Source of the DNA: a virus | Virus record (IMG/VR): IMGVR_UViG_3300027770_000206 | Coordinates: 1 to 28,254 of that record | DNA length: 28,254 bases | Strand: one strand, 5' to 3' | Shown: piece after piece, positions 19,699 to 25,394 of the stretch | How the letters are laid out: every line of letters begins with the position of its first letter | How positions within the stretch are numbered: position 1 is the first letter of the stretch | The notes under the pieces: generated by a model | What the model was told of the DNA's origin: nothing | Database searches by the model: none | Seen by the model: the letters and a program-made list of their open reading frames with translations, nothing else | Position numbers and translations under genes: made by a program

Positions 19699-19773
19699 TG
19701 GTCCATGCTCTGAGAATCGAACTCAGTTCCTCCGGTTAAGAGCCGGTTACTTCGCCACTAAAGTTTAGCATGG
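19699..19773 (-). tRNA. tRNA-Lys (anticodon CTT)
   Basis: Acceptor CCATGCT/AGCATGG with CCA; loop CTCTTAA reads AAG; D loop with GTGG and T loop TTCGATT are normal. Confidence 0.9.
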
Positions 19774-19838
19774 GTTGTTACGTATTCTGTTTTCTTTAAC
19801 GTGCCAACCTCGACCATACATGGGATCTAAAGTTGACA

Positions 19839-19862
19839 CTATATTTTAGCTGTTCGCTTCAT
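19839..19862 (-). CDS. possible 7-residue leader peptide
   Basis: AAAAAGGAACTAT precedes ATG 19862, which encodes MKRTAKI and stops. It is the first open frame after the consensus promoter at 19888-19916 and before the two lysine tRNAs. The ribosome site is strong; function unknown and the frame may be chance. Confidence 0.35.
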   Translation of the reverse strand: MKRTAKI

Positions 19863-19887
19863 ATAGTTCCTTTTTGTTTATGCGTTA

Positions 19888-19916
19888 ATTATACAGTCAA
19901 TCACGATTGTTGTCAA
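19888..19916 (-). promoter_or_regulatory. consensus sigma70 promoter TTGACA-17-TATAAT
   Basis: Perfect hexamers (19916-19911 and 19893-19888) with 17-nt spacing, overlapping the end of the 43-aa gene and serving the lysine tRNAs. Confidence 0.85.
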
Positions 19917-20028
19917 CTGCTTTCTTTTGTGCTTGTCGTTCTGATTTCCAGAACACTCGCTTCCAATCCTTAAGGTGTTTCCACCATTGAGGACTCTTTG
20001 TTAGATTGCCTTGCTTTACATTAGCCAT
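19897..20028 (-). CDS. small basic phage protein, 43 aa
   Basis: ATG 20028 with ribosome site TTAGGAGATAGCA. MANVKQGNLTKSPQWWKHLK is followed by DWKRVFWKSERQAQKK, an amphipathic, Trp- and Lys-rich protein with no membrane segment. Family not recognised. Its last codons overlap a promoter. Confidence 0.72.
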   Translation of the reverse strand: MANVKQGNLTKSPQWWKHLKDWKRVFWKSERQAQKKAVDNNRD

Positions 20029-20046
20029 TGCTATCTCCTAAAAACT

Positions 20047-20121
20047 TGGTGCGTCTGGATGGAATCGAACCACCATTACTAAGTTCGTAGCCTAGAGTAT
20101 TATCCATTATACTACAGACGC
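20047..20121 (-). tRNA. tRNA-Arg (anticodon ACG)
   Basis: Acceptor GCGTCTG/CAGACGC with CCA; loop CTACGAA reads CGT. A34 normally needs deamination to inosine by host TadA. Confidence 0.9.
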
Positions 20122-20129
20122 ATGTTGAA

Positions 20130-20325
20130 TTTGTAAGTTGTTCCACCACATTATAGGAACCATTCACCCGAATTAACAAGCTCGAGCGGGATTCGGTACG
20201 TCACTTGGGATACTTGACAAAGGTGCTCCGCTGCTTTTACGGGACTCGAACCCGCCCTTCTTTTACACTAAGTTGACCTTCGAAGAATCTTCCTAGCGAG
20301 TCTTTCTCTTGCTAACACTTACAAA
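20130..20325 (-). ncRNA. inverted-repeat-bounded inter-tRNA module V9 with T-arm-like hairpin
   Basis: TTTGTAAGT (20130-20138) pairs with ACTTACAAA (20317-20325). Inside are a T-arm-like CGGG-TTCGAGT-CCCG, an ACCGAAT/ATTCGGGT hairpin and GTTCC/GGAAC. No complete cloverleaf could be built around the T arm, so this may be a tRNA-like mimic or a decayed tRNA. Confidence 0.4.
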
Positions 20326-20328
20326 ACT

Positions 20329-20404
20329 TGGTACACCCTGTTGGAATCGAACCAACTTCCACGGTTCTTCAAACCGCCGCTATGACCACATCAGCTAAAG
20401 GTGC
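20329..20404 (-). tRNA. tRNA-Phe (anticodon GAA)
   Basis: CCA encoded; acceptor GCACCTT/AGGGTGT with two G-U pairs; loop reads TTC, G37. Confidence 0.88.
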
Positions 20405-20409
20405 ATATT

Positions 20410-20483
20410 TGGGTTGAACCGGGGAATCGAACCCTCTCTAACTGTTTCACAGACAGTTGTGCGACCACTACACTAGGAACAAC
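20410..20483 (-). tRNA. tRNA-His (anticodon GTG)
   Basis: Anticodon arm ACTGT-CTGTGAA-ACAGT reads CAC. C73 faces an extra 5' G, the histidine identity pair; CCA encoded. The acceptor and T stem contain mismatches, so exact ends are approximate. Confidence 0.8.
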
Positions 20484-20490
20484 ATTGAAC

Positions 20491-20566
20491 TGGCAGGGGA
20501 GATGAGATTCGAACTCATGATGACGATTTCAAAGACCGTTGCCTTAGGCCACTAGGCGACACCCCA
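20491..20566 (-). tRNA. tRNA-Gln (anticodon TTG)
   Basis: CCA encoded and G73; weak first acceptor pair as in glutamine tRNAs; loop CTTTGAA reads CAA. Confidence 0.87.
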
Positions 20567-20574
20567 ACAAAATA

Positions 20575-20636
20575 AAACAGGATAGCATTTTGGTTTCATT
20601 TCCAGTGAAAGTTTTTAATTTGCTGTTGCTATCCTT
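20575..20636 (-). ncRNA. Ro-linked pseudoknot element with Ser-type anticodon-arm hairpin (U6)
   Basis: Closing stem AGGATAGC/GCTATCCT (20579-20586 with 20628-20635), AACAGCAAA and CTGTTTT. The insert hairpin (20610-20594) has stem TTTCA/TGAAA and loop CTGGAAA, the anticodon loop of a GGA serine tRNA. Confidence 0.6.
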
Positions 20637-20639
20637 AAC

Positions 20640-20717
20640 TGGCTGTCCGACTAGGGATCGAACCTAGCTCATTCTTCGTTAACAGCGAAGCGCCTACACC
20701 ATGCTTGCTCTCGGACA
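20640..20717 (-). tRNA. tRNA-Asn (anticodon GTT), second copy
   Basis: Acceptor TGTCCGA/TCGGACA, G73, CCA encoded; anticodon stem CTTCG/CGAAG, loop reads AAC. Confidence 0.9.
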
Positions 20718-20723
20718 ATAAAT

Positions 20724-20799
20724 TGGCGCCATGGACGGGACTCGAACCCGCCTGGTACGGATAGACAATCCGTTGCCCTACCCTGAGGACTACCATGGC
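20724..20799 (-). tRNA. tRNA-Asp (anticodon GTC)
   Basis: Acceptor GCCATGG/CCATGGC, G73, CCA encoded; loop TTGTCTA reads GAC. U37 in place of a purine is unusual. Confidence 0.88.
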
Positions 20800-20882
20800 A
20801 TTATAAAGATAGGCTTTTCACCTAATGGACACATGATGTTACGACCAAGTGTTGAGTCGTTTACAGGGCGACTGTAAAATTC
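20800..20882 (-). other. gene-free spacer with hairpin
   Basis: Overlapping hairpins AGTCG/CGACT and TTTACAG/CTGTAAA at about 20845-20880; no gene seen. Confidence 0.35.
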
Positions 20883-20957
20883 TGGTACTCCGAACGGGAA
20901 TCGAACCCGTGTTACCGACTTGAAAGGCCAGCGTTCTAACCATTAAACTACCGGAGT
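20883..20957 (-). tRNA. tRNA-Glu (anticodon TTC), second copy
   Basis: Acceptor ACTCCGG/TCGGAGT, CCA encoded; loop CTTTCAA reads GAA. Confidence 0.9.
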
Positions 20958-20963
20958 ATAATA

Positions 20964-21023
20964 AAACAGGATGCTTATTTTTCAATTAAAAGTTGAATTT
21001 TTGAATTTGCTGTTCGCATCCTA
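20964..21023 (-). ncRNA. Ro-linked pseudoknot element with Lys-type anticodon-arm hairpin (U7)
   Basis: Closing stem AGGATGC/GCATCCT (20968-20974 with 21016-21022), GAACAGCAA and CTGTTTT. The insert hairpin (20997-20981) has stem TTCAA/TTGAA and loop CTTTTAA, identical to the anticodon loop of tRNA-Lys(UUU). Confidence 0.6.
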
Positions 21024-21027
21024 AACT

Positions 21028-21101
21028 TGGTCCTCTCGTATGGAATCGGACCATCATCGTTCGATTATCAGTCGAATGCTCTACCATTGAGCTACAAGAG
21101 G
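21028..21101 (-). tRNA. tRNA-Ile (anticodon GAT)
   Basis: CCA encoded, A73; anticodon stem TTCGA/TCGAA, loop reads ATC. Confidence 0.88.
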
Positions 21102-21106
21102 GAATT

Positions 21107-21182
21107 TGGTGGACCGGTGGAGGATCGAACTCCAATCTGAGCATTGCAAGTGCCCCGTGTACCCCAGTATCACTACCAGCCC
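21107..21182 (-). tRNA. tRNA-Ala (anticodon TGC), second copy
   Basis: Acceptor GGGCTGG/CCGGTCC with G3-U70, CCA encoded; loop CTTGCAA reads GCA. Confidence 0.9.
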
Positions 21183-21187
21183 AAATT

Positions 21188-21275
21188 TGGTGGATCTTGA
21201 TGGAATCGAACCACTTGCCGCCACCCCACTTATTAATGGCTACCGGGTTACAGCCGGCAATGGGGGACAAGATCC
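21188..21275 (-). tRNA. aberrant tRNA-Tyr-like gene (anticodon GTA) lacking a D arm
   Basis: Acceptor GGATCTT/AAGATCC, T loop TTCGATT, CCA and anticodon arm GCCGG-CTGTAAC-CCGGT are present. In place of the D arm is CCCCCATT, which can pair with GTGGGG in the variable region; an alternative TTGCCG/CGGCAA helix is also possible. It is the first tRNA-like gene of the array. Confidence 0.55.
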
Positions 21276-21298
21276 ATAACACACTGTTTCCAATGTGT

Positions 21299-21376
21299 AT
21301 ATTAAAGCATACTAATAACGCCACTATGTGTACTGGCCTACAATGACCAGCCGTCCCTTTCAGTATGCTTTAATAT
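21299..21376 (-). ncRNA. inverted-repeat-bounded module V6
   Basis: Perfect 15-bp stem, ATATTAAAGCATACT (21299-21313) with AGTATGCTTTAATAT (21362-21376); inside a CTGG/CCAG hairpin, no gene. Confidence 0.5.
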
Positions 21377-21520
21377 GACAGATTTTTCGCTCTAGAAGAA
21401 GAGTTTCATCCTTGCCACCGCCCGTTTGCTCCGTGTTTTAAGTGCAGAGCCAGGACCTCGTTTCCTGTATGTTCACACTTTGCTTCAACGACTGCCTTGG
21501 CAATCTCAGCGTCTAAAAAC
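21377..21520 (-). other. gene-free stretch before the array
   Basis: About 140 nt between module V6 and the terminator at 21521. No open frame with a ribosome site, tRNA or clear long stem seen; it is probably transcribed as leader. Confidence 0.3.
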
Positions 21521-21550
21521 AAAAAACCCCAGGAGTTTTAATTCCTAGGG
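21521..21550 (-). terminator. rho-independent terminator or attenuator
   Basis: Minus strand CCCTAGGA pairs with TCCTGGG (one bulged A) around AATTAAAAC, followed by a T run. It lies downstream of the triple promoter and upstream of the tRNA array, so it may be an attenuator. Confidence 0.75.
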
Positions 21551-21579
21551 TCCTTGAAGTTTGTTATGTAAGTTTTAAG

Positions 21580-21690
21580 TTACACTACAGTCCTCCGGAC
21601 CCTTGAAATCTCTGGTGTACGATCATATGATAAACTTCCGCAATTAATCACAGACCAACCAGAGGCTATAAAGCCTGCCAGTTTGGGCAT
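21580..21690 (-). CDS. possible small protein, 36 aa
   Basis: ATG 21690 encodes MPKLAGFIASGWSVINCGSL and a basic tail, ending 30 nt before the terminator. No Shine-Dalgarno site is visible, so the call is weak. It is the only open frame between the triple promoter and the terminator. Confidence 0.3.
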   Translation of the reverse strand: MPKLAGFIASGWSVINCGSLSYDRTPEISRVRRTVV

Positions 21691-21784
21691 TGTATTAAAT
21701 TGTTGATGTTTAACGTTCGATTGCATTTAGTTTCTCGTTTATCCTTTGTTGCCAACAAGCACCATTGCCTGCTAACTAGTCCTA

Positions 21785-21813
21785 ATTATAGTGCCTTTCA
21801 GCACACTTGTCAA
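21785..21813 (-). promoter_or_regulatory. consensus sigma70 promoter TTGACA-17-TATAAT (P1 of three)
   Basis: Perfect hexamers at 21813-21808 and 21790-21785, 17-nt spacing. Confidence 0.85.
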
Positions 21814-21883
21814 CAACTTTTGAAATCTTTCTTTGTTGTATTTTCACAACACTGTCCGACGCCTTGCTTGCTAACTTGTTACT

Positions 21884-21912
21884 ATTGTACTACCAAGTAG
21901 ACTCTGTGTCAA
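21884..21912 (-). promoter_or_regulatory. sigma70 promoter TTGACA-17-TACAAT (P2 of three)
   Basis: -35 at 21912-21907, -10 at 21889-21884, 17-nt spacing; 99 nt upstream of P1. Confidence 0.8.
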
Positions 21913-21971
21913 CAACTTTTTGTCTTTTTGAACAAATTATTTTCAGCACATGCCTTCTTTGCAATTTTTCT

Positions 21972-22000
21972 ATTGTATGTTTATTTAGTCTCTTTGTCAA
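21972..22000 (-). promoter_or_regulatory. sigma70 promoter TTGACA-17-TACAAT (P3 of three)
   Basis: -35 at 22000-21995, -10 at 21977-21972, 17-nt spacing; 88 nt upstream of P2. Confidence 0.8.
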
Positions 22001-22012
22001 GACCCATATGAT

Positions 22013-22055
22013 AATGTGGCTTTTTTACAACATCTAAAAAGCCACATTATTTTTT
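22013..22055. terminator. long terminator-like hairpin after the rubredoxin gene
   Basis: AATGTGGCTTTTT (22013-22025) pairs perfectly with AAAAAGCCACATT (22036-22048). A T run follows on the plus strand only. It separates the rubredoxin gene from the triple promoter. Confidence 0.65.
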
Positions 22056-22182
22056 ACAAAGTTTCGTAGTCAGCTTTGAAGCCGCCACATTCTGGACAAG
22101 GAAAATCTTCAGGTAGATCTTCCCACACACCTTCTAGTTCTTCATTGTGGACATGGCCACAAATTACACATACATGATCCAT
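22054..22182 (-). CDS. rubredoxin-like protein, 42 aa
   Basis: Two CxxC knuckles, CVICGHVH near the start and CPECGGFKADYE near the end, bind one iron in rubredoxins. The loop between them (ELEGVWEDLPEDF) is shorter than in the usual ~52-residue rubredoxin. Its ATG overlaps the rubrerythrin stop (TAATG), so the two form a split version of full-length rubrerythrin, which normally carries the rubredoxin domain on the same chain. Role: electron transfer to the diiron protein, likely in peroxide defence. Confidence 0.85.
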   Translation of the reverse strand: MDHVCVICGHVHNEELEGVWEDLPEDFPCPECGGFKADYETL

Positions 22183-22631
22183 TATAATGTCTCCAATACT
22201 TGTTGATATGCTTCAGCATGACGCTGCTCTACTTTTGCCAGTGCGGCAAAACGCTTTGAAGCCTTTTCCAACACAGCTTTGAATTGCTGGGCGTGTTCTT
22301 GTGACTCTCGGCCTTGTTCGTTGAATTCTTTGACAGCTTCAATGTTGTGTTCAGCTTTGGCACGTTTTTCAAACTCTGGATACATTGTGGTGAACTCATA
22401 AGTTTCACCTTCGATTGCAAGTTCTAAGCATTCTTTAGTAGAGGGCTTGCCAATCAGCAAGTCCAAATGTCCCCATGCGTGTTGTAATTCTTGATCTGCT
22501 GTGTGTTCAAAGTGTTGGGCAACTTCTTCAAAACCTTCTGCACGAGCAATGCGGGCAAAGTAACGATACTTGATGTGTGCTTGTGACTCGCCTGCGAGTG
22601 CGGCCTCAAGATTTTTAATTGTGATAGACAT
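22182..22631 (-). CDS. rubrerythrin (ferritin-like diiron domain only)
   Basis: 149 residues. The four-helix diiron ligands appear in order: LEAALAGESQAHIKYRYFA, EHTADQELQHAWGHLDLL, LAIEGETYEFTTMYPEFE and KVEQRHAEAYQQVLE, giving the E, ExxH, E, ExxH pattern. Rubrerythrins reduce hydrogen peroxide. The C-terminal rubredoxin domain is encoded separately by the next gene. ATG 22631 has an AAAGGAG ribosome site, and a GTTAAATA late-type box lies about 42 nt upstream. Confidence 0.92.
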   Translation of the reverse strand: MSITIKNLEAALAGESQAHIKYRYFARIARAEGFEEVAQHFEHTADQELQHAWGHLDLLIGKPSTKECLELAIEGETYEFTTMYPEFEKRAKAEHNIEAVKEFNEQGRESQEHAQQFKAVLEKASKRFAALAKVEQRHAEAYQQVLETL

Positions 22632-22672
22632 ATTTCTCCTTTGTGTGTGTTGTCTTAGTTGTATTGTAATAG

Positions 22673-22741
22673 TATTTAACTATGAAATCAAGCAATTTAT
22701 AGATTTTTGCTATGGTATTTTTAAATGGTTCTCATAGTTAA
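22673..22741 (-). promoter_or_regulatory. late-type box GTTAAATACTATT with flanking inverted repeat
   Basis: GTTAAATA (22680-22673) continues as CTATT, like the T4 late consensus. It overlaps one arm of an 11-bp inverted repeat (TTTAACTATGA with TCATAGTTAAA at about 22731-22741) that may end transcription from the upstream gene. Confidence 0.5.
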
Positions 22742-22754
22742 AACTAATTAACGA

Positions 22755-23615
22755 TTATTTCAAACCTAACTCTTTACGAATTTTTGTGGCACTGATGTCT
22801 GTAACGGCATCATCAAAGGTTTCCTCTCCATGAGTATATCCCACGCCACGGCCCCAACCAATGTGTACAATGTTGGGAACAACTTGTATTTCGTATTGTC
22901 CTTGATACACTGGATCTAAATCACGACGAATAAAACTTTTAACTTTGGCTACTTCAAAAGGATTTGATCCTTGCCACCCTTGCACATCACGCACTTGAAT
23001 AACCACTTGCCCTGTTCGTGCAATTAGTCTTTCAAACAATGCACGATGCCCGTCATGCCACGGTTGCCAACGTCCCAACATTTGTACTGTTTCTCGTTGC
23101 CAATCAAATACAGGACGTCTACGATCAGCTAAGATATGCTCACCAATAAACTCAGCCCATTTTTCGCAATTTTGTTCTGTAACACGGAAATCATATTGTT
23201 CAGGGGGAATAAATGCTTTGTTGGTATCTTCGTAACGGCCTTCTTTGATAGTGTCTACCCAGACGGTCCAGTCTGCTTTGAAGTTGTTGCGCATTTCAAC
23301 CAACGGTGCAACAAAGTCACAAATTACAAATTCACCTGTACACTCTACAGCAAATTGGAACATACGCAAACTTTGACGAATGCGTCCTGCGTTTGAAAAG
23401 TCCCAATCGTTATATTTTTTACGTATATCATCGGCATTGAACCAATCAACTCCTACCTTCATAAAACCAGGGCCTGGTATACCTTCATAGGTCAGCACAC
23501 GCTGAGGATTAATTTTCATTAAATCACCGTTCGTTTCGAGATATTTTTTAAGTGCTTGAGCAAGGTATGTTTTCCCCGCACCGGGCAACCCCATAATTAA
23601 AATACGTTTTGTCAT
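22755..23615 (-). CDS. adenylylsulfate kinase-like / nucleotidyltransferase fusion
   Basis: 286 residues. The N-terminal ~185 residues resemble APS kinase (CysC): Walker A GLPGAGKTYLA, NADDIRKKYNDWDFSNAGRI, FVICDFVAPLVEMR, and the YEDTNKAFIPP lid. The C-terminal ~100 residues are a HxGH-type nucleotidyltransferase (RWQPWHDGHRALF, and ISATKIRKELG at the end, like the ISSTKIR motif). APS kinase makes PAPS, the sulfate donor used by the sulfotransferase encoded just upstream. The ATG overlaps that gene's stop (ATGA). Confidence 0.78.
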   Translation of the reverse strand: MTKRILIMGLPGAGKTYLAQALKKYLETNGDLMKINPQRVLTYEGIPGPGFMKVGVDWFNADDIRKKYNDWDFSNAGRIRQSLRMFQFAVECTGEFVICDFVAPLVEMRNNFKADWTVWVDTIKEGRYEDTNKAFIPPEQYDFRVTEQNCEKWAEFIGEHILADRRRPVFDWQRETVQMLGRWQPWHDGHRALFERLIARTGQVVIQVRDVQGWQGSNPFEVAKVKSFIRRDLDPVYQGQYEIQVVPNIVHIGWGRGVGYTHGEETFDDAVTDISATKIRKELGLK

Positions 23616-24208
23616 TTTGATCCTTTAATAAGTTCTATCATTTTCCATATTTCCTCATAATTTTCAGGGTTGGGTGTTTTAATACTTTTGCCATCAATAA
23701 TTGGTAAATCTTCATAGTATATATCTAAATCAAAAGAGCCTGAAAAATTATCAATGGCTTGATTGTAAGTAGATATAAATCCTATTGATCTTTTTATTCG
23801 GTTAATATCAATTTTTTTAACAGCGGTATCATACAAGGTATCTTTGTTATATCCCCATATATTTCGTTCACTTGCTATGTAATGACTAGCAATTTGATCA
23901 ATTATATTTCTTCTACGGATTCTTATCAAAAAACAATTATGTGTATCAATAATATTTTTAATCTTAGATGGATACACTGTAATTAAATCATAGGCATGCA
24001 CCTTTAACACATAATTTTCATGATTGTCAATAACTTCTAATAATTTTTGTATCTGGTTTGATTCTGCAGGTTCAATAAATTCATGTAAGTTATTACAATC
24101 ATTTTTCAATGATTCGCAGATATGGTGGGTTAAAAAAGTAGATCCAGTTCTTTTACTGGACAATATAACAACTGGTAAGCGAGATATTTGATTAGCAAGG
24201 GCTGTCAT
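23612..24208 (-). CDS. sulfotransferase family protein
   Basis: 198 residues. VILSSKRTGSTFLTHHI is the 5'-phosphosulfate loop (like PRSGST), and FLIRIRRRNIIDQIASHYIA is the 3'-phosphate-binding segment; IYYEDLP matches the late conserved YED. Such enzymes move sulfate from PAPS to sugars, lipids or proteins. The overlapping downstream gene encodes a likely PAPS-forming kinase. An ACTAAATA box ends 7 nt before ATG 24208, with no Shine-Dalgarno site. Confidence 0.82.
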   Translation of the reverse strand: MTALANQISRLPVVILSSKRTGSTFLTHHICESLKNDCNNLHEFIEPAESNQIQKLLEVIDNHENYVLKVHAYDLITVYPSKIKNIIDTHNCFLIRIRRRNIIDQIASHYIASERNIWGYNKDTLYDTAVKKIDINRIKRSIGFISTYNQAIDNFSGSFDLDIYYEDLPIIDGKSIKTPNPENYEEIWKMIELIKGSK

Positions 24209-24215
24209 ATTGATA

Positions 24216-24223
24216 TATTTAGT
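24216..24223 (-). promoter_or_regulatory. late-type box ACTAAATA
   Basis: Minus-strand ACTAAATA 7 nt upstream of ATG 24208. Confidence 0.5.
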
Positions 24224-24263
24224 TGGCTATTATTTGTCTGAAAAAAACTGATTAAATTTGCAT

Positions 24264-24271
24264 ACTAAATA
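24264..24271 (+). promoter_or_regulatory. late-type box ACTAAATA
   Basis: Plus-strand ACTAAATA with only CGTG before ATG 24276. Together with 24216-24223 it forms a divergent pair. Confidence 0.5.
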
Positions 24272-24275
24272 CGTG

Positions 24276-25394
24276 ATGATTCAAGATAATAGATGCACGT
24301 TGCCGTTTGGAGATCATCCAGGTTATACAAATGACATCGATCTAACCAAAAAAACAGTGTCACCATGTTGTAAGATAGGCAAAGTTCCCATCGATCCAAT
24401 CACTGGAATTTTAACTCCAGAGTTAGTTGCACTTAGAAAATCTATAATCAAAAACGAGCGCAACCAACAATGCAAGTCATGTTGGAAAACAGAGGATGCC
24501 GGGTGGCCCTCTTTACGCAAACGAATTTCTACACATTTTACTAATCCAATTGATTGGGACAATTTGGATCCATTGCAACCAATACAACACATTGGAGTAA
24601 TGTTCTCAAATAAATGCCAAATGATGTGTTCTTATTGCAGTCCAGATGCATCTTCATTGTGGGAGAAGTCATTAAACAGGACTATTCCAATCATAGATGA
24701 TTATAATCCTGGAATAGAATTACAAAACATAGTAGATATCAGCAAGTTGAAATCAATAAAATTTACTGGTGGCGAACCGATGTTAGATGATAGGTGTGTG
24801 GACTTTTTACGTACACTGCCGGTTGATTACAACCGTGAAATCAGTATTAATACTAATTTGTCGTATGGAAAAAATGTATTTTCCAAATTGCTGGACATCA
24901 TTGATAGACACCGAAATATCGTAATTGCCACTAGCTTAGATTCGGTTGGTGACAATATTACTAGAAAGTTCTTTAATTGGGAGCTATGGAATTCTAATTT
25001 CACCAAACTGACTGAAATAATATTTGATCCTAATAGGTGTAAACCAAGGTCAATTCTACATGTTACGGTAACAGTGGGAATGCTTAATTACACACATGTA
25101 CCAGCGGTGATTGAATACCTTTTGAAGTTTAAGCGGGCTGGAATTAACATCATGTTTGATCTAAGCCCTATTACCTCGGGAGCTATTTTATCATTATCCG
25201 CTGCTAACATAGACAAAACTGCCTTGATTACAGTTTCCGCCGAAGATCACCGCTGTTTAACTTCAAGAGACCAACATATGATTTTGGCGCATAACAATAT
25301 GATTAAAAATTCTGTTTATGACCCGGTTATTCAGGAACAGACTGATAGTTTTTTACGTCGTCATTATTCAATAACAGTTGAACCTCATTCTTAA
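24276..25394 (+). CDS. radical SAM protein, twitch-domain type
   Basis: 372 residues from ATG 24276. The N-terminal part has extra cysteines (RCTLPFGDH, SPCCKIG, QCKSCWKTEDAGWPS). The radical SAM motif is SNKCQMMCSYCSPDASS (CxxxCxxC, about residues 110-125), with a GGEP motif (IKFTGGEPMLDD) binding AdoMet. Related phage and bacterial proteins are annotated as twitch domain radical SAM proteins of unknown substrate. Its last ~68 nt overlap, tail to tail, with the PLP-enzyme gene on the other strand. No Shine-Dalgarno site; see the ACTAAATA box. Confidence 0.88.
   Translation: MIQDNRCTLPFGDHPGYTNDIDLTKKTVSPCCKIGKVPIDPITGILTPELVALRKSIIKNERNQQCKSCWKTEDAGWPSLRKRISTHFTNPIDWDNLDPLQPIQHIGVMFSNKCQMMCSYCSPDASSLWEKSLNRTIPIIDDYNPGIELQNIVDISKLKSIKFTGGEPMLDDRCVDFLRTLPVDYNREISINTNLSYGKNVFSKLLDIIDRHRNIVIATSLDSVGDNITRKFFNWELWNSNFTKLTEIIFDPNRCKPRSILHVTVTVGMLNYTHVPAVIEYLLKFKRAGINIMFDLSPITSGAILSLSAANIDKTALITVSAEDHRCLTSRDQHMILAHNNMIKNSVYDPVIQEQTDSFLRRHYSITVEPHS

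Noticed and set aside
20986-21324. 112-codon minus-strand open frame
   Set aside because: It crosses tRNA-Ile, two other tRNA genes and module V6; a shadow of RNA genes.
21700-22037. Two plus-strand open frames rich in Cys, Leu and Phe
   Set aside because: They overlap the three promoters in AT-rich sequence, lack ribosome sites and look like non-coding translation.
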